Source: Wuchereria bancrofti (lineage: Eukaryota > Nematoda > Chromadorea > Rhabditida > Onchocercidae). Taken from it: a DNA stretch of 64,000 bases. Every line of letters begins with the position of its first letter. The stretch's first letter is position 1. The position numbers were made by a program, and so were the translations under genes. Positions 10,584-23,370 of this stretch are shown here, piece by piece. Under the pieces are notes generated by a model. That model worked only from the letters and a program-made list of their open reading frames with translations. It searched no databases and had not been told where the DNA came from. Location of the stretch: the NCBI GenBank assembly GCA_005281725.1, contig SSBO01000012.1:7607603-7671602 (forward strand). The letters are read 5' to 3'.

Positions 10584-13569
10584 ATGGAGCTTAGGGTTGG
10601 TGGTCGTTTTCGACTTGGTCGCAAAATTGGCAGCGGTTCATTTGGTGACATCTATTTGGGTAGTGAATTTTATTTAGGATTTTCTTCATTTTAAGGGTAT
10701 AGTGGGTAGTATTTATGACCAGAACTGAAATTGAATTTAAAAAGTAAGAAGTTTTGGGGAAGCATGGTTCTATTGTCTTATGTCTTCCTCATATTTAAAT
10801 GATAGAAACAGAATAAATTTTCCCATTTCCATCTGTTTTTTTCTCTGTCCATTGTTTTACAGGCCAGAACATCGTAACTCAGGAGGAGGTAGCCATCAAG
10901 TTAGAATGTGTGAAAACTAAGCATCCACAGCTGCACATCGAGGCTAGATTATATAAACTAATGAGTGGAGGAATAGGTATTCCCCAGGTGAGTATTATTC
11001 GTGGTACTTCATTTGCAGCTTTGCCGACTTTTTCCTGAATTATATGCGTAAATTAACAATTTTGTTTCTGGATGAGCTCGAACTAAATTCGTTTTAGTAA
11101 TAGCGATATTGCATGGTAAAACGTGTAGTTACATGTACGGTCATATGATTAGATAGTATAATTATGGATTTTCAGAAAAACCAAACTTACAGTTTGTAGT
11201 AGTCGTAAATTTGCTAGTTTAAAATAATTTTAAATTGTTGAAGAACTGTTGGCAGTTAGTAGTTGTTTCAAAAGAGCATTTTTTTAGGTGAAATGGTGTG
11301 GTTACGAAGGCGAATATAATGTTATGGTAATGGAACTACTGGGACCATCTCTGGAAGATTTATTTAATTTTTGCTCACGAAAATTTACTCTAAAGACTGT
11401 ATTGCTGTTAGCTGATCAAATGGTAGGGTTTCAAATGTTTGAAATTTCGTAATCTATATTCAGTAATTCAACAAAGAATACTATGGTTTGGATTTACTAA
11501 AGAGAATCAAGCTTCATTTTATATATCTGTACACTGCTGTACGGGTCTAGGAATGCCGGAAAGCTTTTGTACCTTCAAATAAAGGTAAAGCAGTAGGAAC
11601 AGAAGCACATACTGAAATCCCTGTAAATCAAGTTAATTGGTTAAGGTTATATAAAAGTAGTTTAAGTGACAACCAAATGACGTACGGGAGTTCGGATTAC
11701 TATAGAATGCATGAAAAGTTTTTTATCATCAAATTTTATTCTGGATGTAAATTTCATGAAATCGCCATATCTGAAGGAAATAAAGAGATGCCTGGAAATA
11801 AATTCCAGATAGAGCTTCCTAATATTCAAAGCATAGGAATCTGGGTTTTAAAACGAATTAGTTTTCAGCTATCTCGCATCGAATATATCCATTCGAGAGA
11901 TTTTATTCACCGTGATATCAAACCTGATAATTTCTTGATGGGATTAGGCAAAAAGGGCAATTTAGTTTATGTAAGTTTTTCTGATTTTTCCATGTTTCTA
12001 CATATTATCGCGTTTTAAGGCACACAATGTTTTAAAATTTTAAAGACTGCAAATTTTTAGAGCATAGTTTCGAGAATGTTAAGCAAGAAAAAGTATTGCA
12101 GTAGGTCTACAAAGGTCAGGCAGTTTGAACTTAATGAATGTATTAAGTAAAGAAATGATTTGGCAATGTGATACAATCCGTGATATGTGATGTACTGTGC
12201 AGCATTTTAAGTGTTTGGTCTACTGAAATATTATTTTAAACGTTTGTTTCCCATAAATGTTATTTAAATGTATTTCAGATTATTGATTTCGGACTTGCGA
12301 AGAAGTATCGCTGCAGCAGGACACATGCTCATATTCCATATAGAGAAAATAAGAACCTTACTGGAACGGCAAGATATGCATCTGTTAACACTCATCTTGG
12401 AATAGGTGTGAATATGAGTGTTATGTCGTTTAATTTAAAAGCGAAATCGGCTTTTCGTACTATCGGCGCTTTTATTATGGATACGGTAGCAGGCTATGAT
12501 AAGAAGATAGGAGTGAAAGAGTAACTTGGCCTATTGTTGCGTAATCTACTAACGTAGATAGCAGTAATGTCAAAGACAGTTGTTGACGGATGCTTGGATA
12601 AAAATATTAGGATGACTTTTCGACTTTTTTGTAGAACAGAGTCGAAGAGATGATATCGAATCACTCGGGTATGTACTTATGTATTTCAATCGTGGCACCT
12701 TGCCGTGGCAGGGTTTGAAAGCAGCAACAAAACGACAGAAGTATGATAAGATCTCGGAGAAAAAAATGAGCACACCTGTTGAAGAGCTTTGTGCTGGATA
12801 TCCAGGTAAGTCTCTTTGTTATTTTGGTTGTTTTGCATTTGATATGCACTCAGTGCTTTAGTTTTCTAGTAATTTAGGATTTCAATTTCTCCTGGCAGTT
12901 TGTAATGACCATTCGAATGCAACAGAATTCCTTATGTCTTTTCTTGAAGCAAATATTTGCCAGAAGCGGCACTATATATCAAGATCCTGTTTTATGCGAT
13001 TGTAAATTGAATAGTGTTTAATTAGTAAAATGTAACTTTTGTATGCGCATTATCGTCTTAGTTTTTTAAAGTTTACTATATCGTCATTTTCAGAAGCTTT
13101 TGCTGCTTATCTTAAGTACTGCAAGTGTTTGGGCTTCGAAGAGCAACCGGATTATTCACACTTGCGTCAACTTTTCCGGAATTTATTCCATCGGCAGGGT
13201 TTCACCTATGATTATGTTTTCGATTGGAATTTGCTCAAGTAAAAAATTGAGGCCATATTGTACTTAAATTTCCTCATCATGCTTATAAAATATATTTCTC
13301 AGTCATGATTCAAATCGCGATAAAATGAGCCCAGTTTTCATTACTGCCTAATTGATCTGATGAATAGATAGGAGGAGAAATAACATGCTCTTATTACCGG
13401 TTTTATTCAAGAAAGAGGAAGTTTCGGACTCGGTCATTTTTATTTAGTCGATTTATTTCATCAGGTCTTCTACTCTAAAATCATTTTTATTCTTTACAGA
13501 ACTGCTAAACGTATGCAACCATCGCAGGGGCAGCAGATAGCGCAGCAAAGAATGACTATTGAACAATAA
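10584..13569 (+). CDS. kin-20: Casein kinase I delta/epsilon-type Ser/Thr kinase (KIN-20-like)
   Basis: Eight exons join in phase to 316 residues: 10584-10659, 10863-10987, 11288-11422, 11869-11970, 12279-12405, 12635-12805, 13094-13238, 13500-13569. The protein begins [18 protein letters not shown] and has the Gly loop (GSGSFG), the ATP lysine in VAIK (K38), HRDIKPDN, the DFG motif, and CK1's SVN in place of APE. Identity to CK1 delta/epsilon is higher than to CK1 alpha throughout ([28 protein letters not shown]-type end). CK1 delta/epsilon phosphorylates primed sites in Wnt, circadian PER and developmental-timing pathways; the C. elegans member is KIN-20. Odd point: the tail after the kinase domain is only about 22 residues ([12 protein letters not shown]...), far shorter than the roughly 100-residue autoinhibitory tail of vertebrate CK1 delta. 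Another isoform with a longer tail is possible. The symbol is by homology. Confidence 0.95.
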
Positions 13570-16381
13570 AGGTACATTTATTTTAAAAAATTAAAAAAGA
13601 AGGAATGGTGCATTTGGTGTTTCTTAAGGTATCGTTTTTTTTTTTTTTTTGGAACTTTGTACTAATCTAATTACAGTTAAAGATTCACATTATTGCTTAA
13701 TTTTTATTTAATGTTTGAGAGAAGTGCAATGTAAAAGGATGATTTGGGTTAGTGTTTCTTTATTGAACGAAATATTTATATTTATTATTTATAATATTTA
13801 ATCATAATATTTAGTCCTTAAATACTTGATTTGAAGAAGTAGATATTTACTTAAATCTTGAGTGGGAGTGATTTATCATGTTTCAACTATGTTTAGCCGT
13901 CGTTTTTGGATGAACTGTTCGGTTGTTTCGCTGCATTTTTTTTCAGTTTAACTATGTATAACATGCTTTCAGAGTAATTCACGGGTCAACTTCGAGTGTG
14001 CCAGCAAACAGTTACTGATGTATAAAGCAAAAAACAAAAACTTATTGTGTATAGAAGTATTATGGCTTGCGAATAACCTCCTCGTCAAGTTACTAGTTTA
14101 CTAATCATCGATCAGCATACTTCGTCATGATTATGTTACTTTACGATGGGCACAGCAAATCTGATATTTTTTTAAAAATGCGCTCTCTTTGCTTAATGTA
14201 TTCAGGATTCGGGACATTTCTTATTTTTGATTCGGGTTGAAGATGTTGGTGATCTATAGTTTCTACAAAAATGGTCCAAAATGGCTATGTATGAAGTAAA
14301 GAAGGCATTGCTGTGCACATGTCACTGCCTTTAGGAATTTGGCAATTTTTTTCGACATTGCAAATTCCTTGTTTGTGTGCTGAGAGTAAGGGATTTACGG
14401 TATAGTACTGGAAAGTTTGCTGATGTGATGAAAATTTGCTTTCCAATAGGGAAAAATAAGGCCCTAGTGTGGTTAACATATCTTTTTCTTTAACATATCG
14501 AAAACATGGTTTTACTTATTTGTTTCATTGGGATGGTCACTACCACTAATCTGGTTGTTATTGTTTTGCAATACTTTATACTGTAGGAAATTAGAACTCT
14601 TTTTATTTAATTTATTGTAGTTTTCTAAATTAATTATGGTTTTCCCAGGTTGATTTAGGAAGGTTAGCAATTTCATGTGCATCCCATTTTGATCAGTTTT
14701 GCTCCTGATGCTTGTACTGATTGCATGATACCATGACGAAGTTTACATTCCACATAAATTTTTAGTGTAACTTGTTTTGTCGATACACAGTGCATGTGTG
14801 ATGCATTTTTGTCTTCATATCCTATTGGAATCTCACTTTTTTGATCCATTCTTTGTTCGAGATTGAAATTGTGTCGAAATTTCGGAAATTCTGAAATGAA
14901 ACCATGACAATGATGAAGGCTGCGACGAATTTGAGAGTACAGTAAGAACAAAAAACTTCCAGAACAAGCGAAAGATGTTCCTGATTCACTCAAATCTTTC
15001 ATTTCTGTTGAATTTCTTTATGTGACTGTTATAATTGAATTTTAGCACTACCGTTAAGAATTCCAGATCATATGAATGCTTCTTGGTAACAATATATATA
15101 TATATATTCATAATTTTTTTTTACGAGTTCAATAATGTTTACGAATTACTGAAGGTAACGGTGGATAATATCATTTGGATTCTTTACTAATTTGGGTAAG
15201 ATTTAGTCAAGCGTATTTTCTACTGCCATGGATTTCTGTGTCAAAATTTTCCCAATAGTGGGAAATTTGGTTATAGTTTGGATATCGCCAGTGGTTGAGA
15301 TAAAGGGTTAGTTCCACATAAGTTTCATATAAGCATTCATTGTTAAAAATTCAAACGAAAATTGTATTTGCGCTCAATTTCCAACATGCTATGAAATTGT
15401 GATTGAAACGTCCGTGCTGCTTAGTTATAATTATCTGTCGAACCCTCAACCTTGTACTGTCTTTTAAATGTTTGCAGTACAATCATTTATGTTTATTTTA
15501 CAACAAAGAAAAATTTTCATTTACCATTTTTTGAAGTACTTGTACCCTATGTGCGCTGTGTATTTAAATTTTCTAGTTTTTATTCAGTCATTGTTTTGGA
15601 CTTTAAGGTTATTCGTACATTGGTTGATAATTTCTTTCCTTGTCTAAAGTCTCGCCTCATTTTTTGTTTCCTAAGTTAGTTTGAGCTTTTGTATTGTACT
15701 GGTTACAATTTTTGTGTGGTTTAAATGATTACCAACATTTCATCCTTATCGTTATCATCATCAGCGTTGGATATTTGATACAAATCACGATAGTAAATAT
15801 TTTGTTTAGAAATTTCGTTTTTGTCTTTTGGATCTAACAGTGTACGTGTTCATTTGATACGGTGAGGTAACCTGATTTGTAGTTTTTTCCAAATCACGAC
15901 TGCATGAATGATTTTAACAGTTCGAAAAAGCAAAACTATTTCCACAGCGTAAAGTTACGCTGTATCTTGTTATGGACATGTCTGTATGTTCCATCCGGAA
16001 CTTTCAAGTTAATTCCTATAATGGATGTCGTTGTTACTTTGTCAGGTAAATATTCCAGATCAATAAAATTCGGATTCCATGGTGGATGGTAAGGTTTTTG
16101 AGGGATTTATGCAAAAGAGTAGGGTTAGTGAATTTTTCCGCATTCAAAGTCGTGCAGTTCTTCAGAGTGTTGTACTATTAGTAACTAACAATTTTGCCAG
16201 TAATTTGTTTGGTGATTTAAAAATTGTATTTGGCTTTCCTCATTTGGAAGAATTGTTTCCCTGAACTGCTTAAGCTACTGCTTTAGGGAGGCAGTCGTAT
16301 CTCAACACTATCAAAATCTCTATTTAAACTATATTGGATTTGTATATTTTAGGTGATGTTTTATAAACTGAATAGTTGTGA
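13570..16381. other. 3' UTR of CK1 and long intergenic region
   Basis: About 2.8 kb with no convincing coding exon. It holds an AT dinucleotide tract at 15092-15107 and several short open frames (15452-15679, 15904-16264) in T-rich sequence. Part may be 5' UTR or outron of the connecdenn gene. It could also hold alternative 3' exons giving the CK1 gene a longer tail, which I could not identify. Confidence 0.4.
15092..15107. repeat. AT dinucleotide microsatellite
   Basis: An uninterrupted (AT)n run of about eight units lies between the CK1 and connecdenn genes. A second shorter TA run lies at about 16530-16542. Confidence 0.8.
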
Positions 16382-19300
16382 ATGAGCTGCATCTTATTTG
16401 GATTTACAAGGTGTCGTCGTCCTTCATTATATGTTAAATATTTTGATGAGGCATGTCGCGGAATAGGTAAACTTCATGTGGAATTTCCTGTCGATTTCAA
16501 GTTTTGGATTCTAAAATGTGGATATATTTATATATATATATAGATTGATTTCACGAAAAGGAAATTTGTTTCAGTTTCCATGGTTTATTTATTTTATCCA
16601 AACATTTGGATAGGCTTTTAGGAAAGATGTGGTGACTTTGTTCGACGTATTTTGTGAAGTTGGTGCAACGTTGGATGGTGGAGTAGCTGTTATTCTTCAG
16701 AAGTATCCTGATGATTTCAATCATGAACAAACACTGAAATCTGTAGCTCAGTTTAGCTTTCCTTGTGGCGTTGATGAGTTAGTTTTGGCAAAAATTTCTT
16801 TTCGTTTATTGAAACTTGTTTACTATGATATTACATTTGCTTGCTGTTTGTTCAGGATTTGAAAAAGTTTGGTTCATCAGCAGTGTTGTTCTGAAAAAAA
16901 AATCCCAGAACAAAAGTGAAAAGATTGTGGTCTTAATCACATGACACTTTTTTGTCCAAAGACGTATAGCAACCAAATGAGAAATGATTTTTCAAACTAT
17001 CTCTGCTGTAATGGATTACAAATGATAAGAATTTCAAGAGATTTTCATTTTCCGAACTGTTCTCATCTCAAAATGTAATACTTACAAAAGTACACTTGAT
17101 GAAATAAAAGAATGCTCTTACAGCTATAACGTGGAAACGGTACAGCTGTTTTCATTTGTCTTAACGGATGAAAAATCACAGTATACGTATGCTTTTTGTC
17201 GACATACGCCACACAACAATACATGTATTTGTATTCTCAGGTTTCCTTGGAATCTTTCTAGTTTTCGAATCCTTTTATAAATTTGAGTTTTCTTTATAAT
17301 GCATTGCGGGCACAAGTATATGTCAGTTTTCTGATTGCTTAGTTCAATCCAAGTCACTGCACAATATTCAGATAAAATTATGATTATGATGCTAATTTTT
17401 TGTTTGAAATGGGTGACTTTATTGACTTTTCAGGTGTTTTGTAGACTGTCTTTTCAGAAAGTTTGATAGTTGGAAATTTTAAATTCACTTTCAATTGTAC
17501 TGATTTTGATGGCCAGCTAAGTGAAAGTTTTGCAGCGGTCTTCCATGGACCAATGTTTTCTACAAAATTCTTAATCACATATCAGCAGTGATGAACAACA
17601 GACCGGTATGTGAAGATTACGAATTGATTTCATTTCCAAGACGTTTTTTACGACTGAGATTTGATAAAAATTCGTGTTAGTTGAAATTCTGTGGTTATTT
17701 CGTGTTCTAAATGAAAAATTTTTTTAAGACAAATGAATTGGATTCTTTCCTGACGTGTGCTTACCATACGCCTATTCTTGGTCCAGGCGAAAGTTTGCTT
17801 ATCGAATCTAATCCTGGTGTAAATGTTTGTTTTTCTCCATTTGTCTACACGTCTCTTGTGTTTGTTCCATTTTCGGCAATAATTTCAAGTTTTCGAATCG
17901 TTTCGTTTATATTATTCCAAAATAATATAAATGAAACAACGAAAAACTTATAATTTCACATTAAAAGTTGTTTTGAATATGAGTTTCTGTGTCATCAACA
18001 TTGTTGTTGTAATATTTAAACAATCAGATTTTTTAACAACTGAGGAAATCAAGTAAAAATTAAGAGAATTAAGTAAAGTAACATACGTACTTTGCAGGAA
18101 CTAGTACTTTATTCCTGTTTGGGAGATATCAGATTCAGTCCTTCACCTGTTTTCTTTTTTATTACAGAAATTACAAGTAACTGTACCAGATATTGGTAGA
18201 TTACCCACTTTAAAAGAGAATAAATTCATGCTTGAATTTTACAATGCCATATCAGAAAAGCAAATGATCGCGTTGTATGCAAGGTAAGTCTGTTCTTTAC
18301 TTTCAGTCAGTACTTTATTTATATACGTTCTTATTTATATACTTTCTTATCTATTTATATCTTATATGTTTATTTAGTTCACTTTCTTTATTTTCAGTCT
18401 ATATTTTTTACTTGTACTGATTAGAAAAAGCTTTGGAAATATTTCTTGGTTACGAAATTTTCCAATTTGCAGCTTATTGAAAGAACGACGTATTTTATTT
18501 ACGAGTCAGAAATTAGGTCAACTTTCATCGTGTATATTTGCTGCTGCTGCGTTACTTTATCCAATGCATTGGCAGAATCTTTTCATTCCTGTTCTTCCTA
18601 TTGGTTTGATTGATATGCTTATGTAAGTTTGCTGTTTATCATTTTGGTTTCTTTTTAATTTGTTAACTTTTCGTGCTTGTTTTTCAAAATTTTTCACCGA
18701 AGTGTCATGTAACTGTTTTTGTTTCCTTAGTCTGACATCATTTGTTCAGTACAACGCATCCCTCTGCACCACATTCACATGATACTTATAAGGTTTCGAA
18801 AAGACACGATATACAAATCGTCTCATTTTTTAGTTTATCTGTTAGTTGAGCTGTCAAGAGGTTCGAAGCATCCTGGCCGTAATCGGTCAACATTGTGTTT
18901 TTGGCTTGTTTAAACTTCTTCAAATCTGCTCGCTCTGCTTCGGCGTAACCTCTCATCTTGGCAAAGTTACATTGTATTGGATTTTTGCAAAAATGTAACG
19001 GATAAGAGTTCGCTAAGAGTTATTGTTTAACAAAGCTTGTCTTTTTCAGGGCGCCAATGCCATATCTTATAGGTGTGCCAAAGAAAATTTTGCAGGTTTA
19101 TTATTTTGACTTTGTTATATTAGAGTTAGTTTAAAATTGATTGTTACAAGGAATGGTAGATTGTGGCGTAATGATTTCACTACATTTATTTCAAGAAAAA
19201 AATATTTTCAGTTTAGAATCTTCTCTGAAACGGTATATAATACACATCTTCGCTTTCTTGCAAGGATGATATATGCTATATAGGTCTAAATCAACTACTC

Positions 19301-21524
19301 TAAGATTCACTTTAGTCTGTGAAACAGCTTGAGCTCGGCGATGTGATGGTCATCGATTTAGAGGAGCGTACACTACAATGTACTCATAATGATGTGCTAG
19401 ATTTGCCGGCTGAAGCATTAAGTATCCTTCGACATCATTTACACTCATCCTCCAACATGTTCTTTTCTGATAGATTAGCTCGTTCTTTTCTCAGGTTAGC
19501 GATTTAGTATAATATCTGATATAAGTGAATGCAATACTGAGACTGAAACATTCAGATAGATCAGACTGTTTGTTAAGAAAGTTCAGTAATCTGGAAATTC
19601 TGCATGACAACTTTTTTTTCCTCAAATTGTGTTGCAGGACAAATGTTTTTCTTTTCGGTGGTTACCGTAAAGGATTATCATGCTCGTCGTATTCTTTTTC
19701 ATGGGATCGCCAAAAATTCATCCAGAATCAGAAGCCCAGTCTTCAAACTTATCTGCAGTCTTTGCTTGGGCAAGATGGTGTGCAGTATCTTGAACGGGTA
19801 AGAGTGCTCTAATAAGTGGTCGTGTGAAAATTGTGCTGCTTTCACTTATTAACATGTACTGGGCATTATGTTGGTCTCCATGACCATCAATTCATTTAGT
19901 GCAGTACATGTCTTAATGGTGATGATATCCTTGCTCTTTTCAGTTCATCGACGAAAGGATTGCAGCGCTGAACTCTGGAACACCAATTGATGATGAATTT
20001 GAAAAGGAGATTCGTGTTAATGAAATGAAATCGTTGAAAGCATCGCATTTGGTATGTACAAACTTTGGATTCTCGAAGATTCTAATACGATAGTCATTTT
20101 TGTCTCCAGATTGCATTGTCTTATTTTGATCCTAATGAAGTTGAAAAATGTTGTTGCAGAATCATCCAGAAATGTTTCAGAATGCAGTAACTTCTGTAAG
20201 ATCTTTGTCAGTACTGCTATTGTGGTGTTGTGATTGTGATAATGTATCATTCATGCATGTTTTTTATTAACATTACAAGTTAAAACTGAAGGAGGGGGAG
20301 AAAATGTTTTTTTGTGAAAACATTGCAAAATGTTCATATTGCTATATGCCTGCGTAAGACCTTGTTCGCAAACGTACCGCATTTCTTGCTTTTCATTCCT
20401 GGCATTTTCTTTGCTGTCTTAGGAGATGAATTCCCGGATGTATGAATACAGACCAATCAATGTCTGCACCATATTTCGCATGAATTCATTCTTTGTTTTT
20501 AAAACTGCAAGGATTTCACATTCTCTTCAGCTGTTGACTGTATATGTATAGGAAGAATGTTTCACTGTCGCTTTGTTGCTTCTCATAAAATTTGCCTTAC
20601 GTTTAGGTTCGAGAAAATGCAAATGATGTGATTGGTTTACTGAAAGATAAAGTTCATTCCATTGCCGTAAGTTTGTATTTCCTTAGTTTTTGTAATAAAG
20701 CTTTCTGTTAGAGTACATTGTTGTTAAAGGTGAGTCTAACTGGATGGTTTGGAATTGTTTATTTGAAGAGTGGTAGTTTGAGTTTGCAACTTTGAAGAAT
20801 TTTAGTTAAAAGAACGCTTGGGCCGTTTAACCCCAAAAGAAATTCGACGGGTTTCTTCGAGAAAACCACATCCTTTTTATGATGATGGAACGCTTTCATT
20901 CGACACACAGCAGTGGATGACCGAAGATAAGGTGGTGCGTGATGGTGAGGTATGCTTTTCATATGGTTTAAATTCAGAAAATTCTAAATGGCAAATATGT
21001 AATATCTAAAAGATTTGGCAGAGTACTGCAGGTAAATATGTTAGCTGTTCTAGCTTTTTTGCAATTCTTTTCACCAGTTAGTGACACGTCAGTTACACAG
21101 GACAGTTCGACGACTGCTCTCATAAGAATTAATTGTGAAGTTGATGTATTTTATCGCCTTGCTTGGTGGTCAGTGTTAGCAAGGCCAAAATAGAATAATC
21201 CTTCATTCTGATAAGATCATAACTGGATTGCTGTTTTAGACCACGTCGTCATCAGTGGTTGAAGAGACAACGGATCTGATCGATCTCAGTGATAACTTAC
21301 TATTAACATCGAATGATAAAGCTAATGACTCACCACGACCATCCTGTACTTCAGGAAGAGCAGCGACTGCAAGCCCAGCGAAACTTGCAGATACTCCCCC
21401 ACACCATCTTTCACTACAGTTCCTGGATTTCGATCCGTTTGCATCTATACCATCAATCACTTCCTCACCACCGAGTCCGGTTAATTTGAGTGTTCCCAAA
21501 GACTGTTGGCAACGTTTTGATTGA
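16382..21524 (+). CDS. rme-4: Connecdenn / DENN domain protein 1 (RME-4-like)
   Basis: Fifteen exons give 581 residues with all phases consistent: 16382-16410 (tentative), 16622-16777, 17124-17240, 17536-17605, 17729-17818, 18168-18283, 18473-18622, 19050-19095, 19316-19494, 19638-19797, 19944-20051, 20160-20195, 20607-20666, 20806-20949, 21240-21524. The uDENN part carries LFDVFCEV, FSFVLTD and GLPWTNVFYKILN. The central DENN part carries ALYASLLKERRILF, LYPMHWQNLFIPVLP and MAPMPYLIGV. The dDENN part carries FLFGGYR and FIDERIAALNSG. These match vertebrate DENND1A/B in order and spacing. Family role: exchange factor for RAB35 at clathrin-coated pits; C. elegans RME-4 acts in yolk receptor recycling. 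The disordered tail has a clathrin-box-like LIDLS (about residue 500), an AP-2 ear motif DFDPF (about 550) and a terminal WQRFD. Only the first exon is weak, because its donor GTGTCG is poor. Confidence 0.92.
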
Positions 21525-23370
21525 TCCCCTTCTTAATTTATTCGTTCATCTTTTTCTTTTCAGCTGTGCAATACGGACTTTGTTTTATGATTCATTTTAT
21601 ATCTCATTCAGAAATTGTTTTGAGAAACGATCACATTGACTATCGATTGCACCCATTTCCGAGATAGTATTTTAGCATTTGACTAAATGTGAAATCTTGG
21701 CTACGTTTTCTGTATTTACCATCTTTCCTGTCTTTTTATTTTCATTTTCTTTATAAAGTCCCAGTAAAACAATTATTCATTTATGCATTTCCTGTTTTCA
21801 TAAATCTCAGTATGCTAACAATGTGTAGTCTAGAGTATTGTTGTTCGGGGAATTGTAGGATAGAAGAGTGATGTTTGTAAATGAATGATGCAAATCTTTG
21901 ATTAACCAATCATAATTCATAGTAAAGATTTGGAAAATTTGTGGAATTATAGCTTATTTGGTGCGACGGTTTGCGGTGGAACAACTCATTTCTCGACAAT
22001 AAGATGAAGATTAATGTTCTTCAGTAAAAATGTGAATTTGATCTGTTCAAAGAAAAGCATTTTTATGAGAAAAGTGTAACTCGTCACTCTGAACTAGTCT
22101 GACTCAATTGCCTTCACAAACTTCAAGCGACCGAACGGTCAAATATTGGAAAGGAATGGAATCGACAAAACATTAACATTGTGAAGACCAGCAGTGCCAT
22201 GGTAAACAGCAGTTAAAAATACAAGTGTCGGCAAATACCGCACAGATCAAATTCAAAAAGACCATAACATGCACGAGGTTACGCAGGAAATGTACATTAA
22301 TCAAAATGAATTCGTAGTTGATAACAATGAACCAATCAATCGTTTCGAGCAAAAGAAGAAGTTTCAGATTTTAGCACAAGCTAAAAAGGATTAATACACG
22401 TCATTCGAGTACTGATGATAATACAGCATGCATTGTTTACGGGATGGAACAAAAAAATATGAATGATCTTCAATCCTTCACCATGGCTTAGCATGGCAAA
22501 CGAACATTCACTGGAAAGTGAGTTCATGATGAAAAATCAATCTTCACTACACATAAAATGTTGAAAACAAGTCGGAAGTATTCATAAAGACATTCATACA
22601 GACAAGCTAACTGCTTCCAGGAAAAATTTCTCCATACAAGAGGAACTGGTACTATCTAATCTCTCAAATTTTGAATGACGAGAAAAATTATCGAACAGCA
22701 AACTAGCGATAAAAAGGACTGTGAATGGTTTCAAAACTATGAACTTTTAACAAAGTAACTGTGCGTTCCAACAATCTTAATCTGCATTAAGAAAAATGGG
22801 TAGGTGCCGAGGGTGTCCCTTGCTACTTATCTCAACAACATAAACAAATGGCAATTAAACTTGCCGTTGCCCTACCGTCATTTTTGTTCAGCAAGATCTT
22901 ATAAACAGAAAATTATTGTTGCATATTTGATTTTTAGTATCGATGTAGAATTTGTACATATAAAATTACGTATGCCTAAAATAATTCGAGAAAGTCTTGT
23001 AACCAAAAAAAAAAAAAATCTAACCTGAAGTATATCTTTGAAATTTGCAAATTACTGCCTGATAAATATGTAACAGACCAATCTTATAAACAAGAATAAT
23101 GGTTAGTGCAAAACAATAGTAAAATAAGATATAAGATAGAAGATTGAAGTGACAGAGGGAAATCGTTTCTGTACATCTTACAATAAAATATTAGTGGAAG
23201 TTGACTAAATAAATTTATAAAATAGATAAAAAAAAACTGAAATAGGATGCTCAAGGAATTTAGCAGCTTCAAATTTTACCGCGTTGTGGTTTTTAAGAAG
23301 AAATTTTGTTAATCCAGTTCATGTCAACATATGTGTGTAGAACTGTGAACAATGTGATCATAAAACAGCA
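21525..23370. other. Convergent intergenic region, no gene recognised
   Basis: It lies between the 3' ends of the connecdenn and BAR-RhoGAP genes. Open frames such as 22804-23028 are low in complexity and lack splice context. A poly-A run of 13 bases lies near 23006-23020. No RNA gene was seen. Confidence 0.45.

Noticed and set aside
17124..17357. Minus-strand frame of 77 codons
   Set aside because: It is the shadow of a connecdenn exon (17124-17240, plus strand) whose FSFVLTD and CICILS segments are clearly real.
21236..21499. Minus-strand frame of 87 codons
   Set aside because: It lies opposite the last connecdenn exon and is only its reverse-strand shadow.
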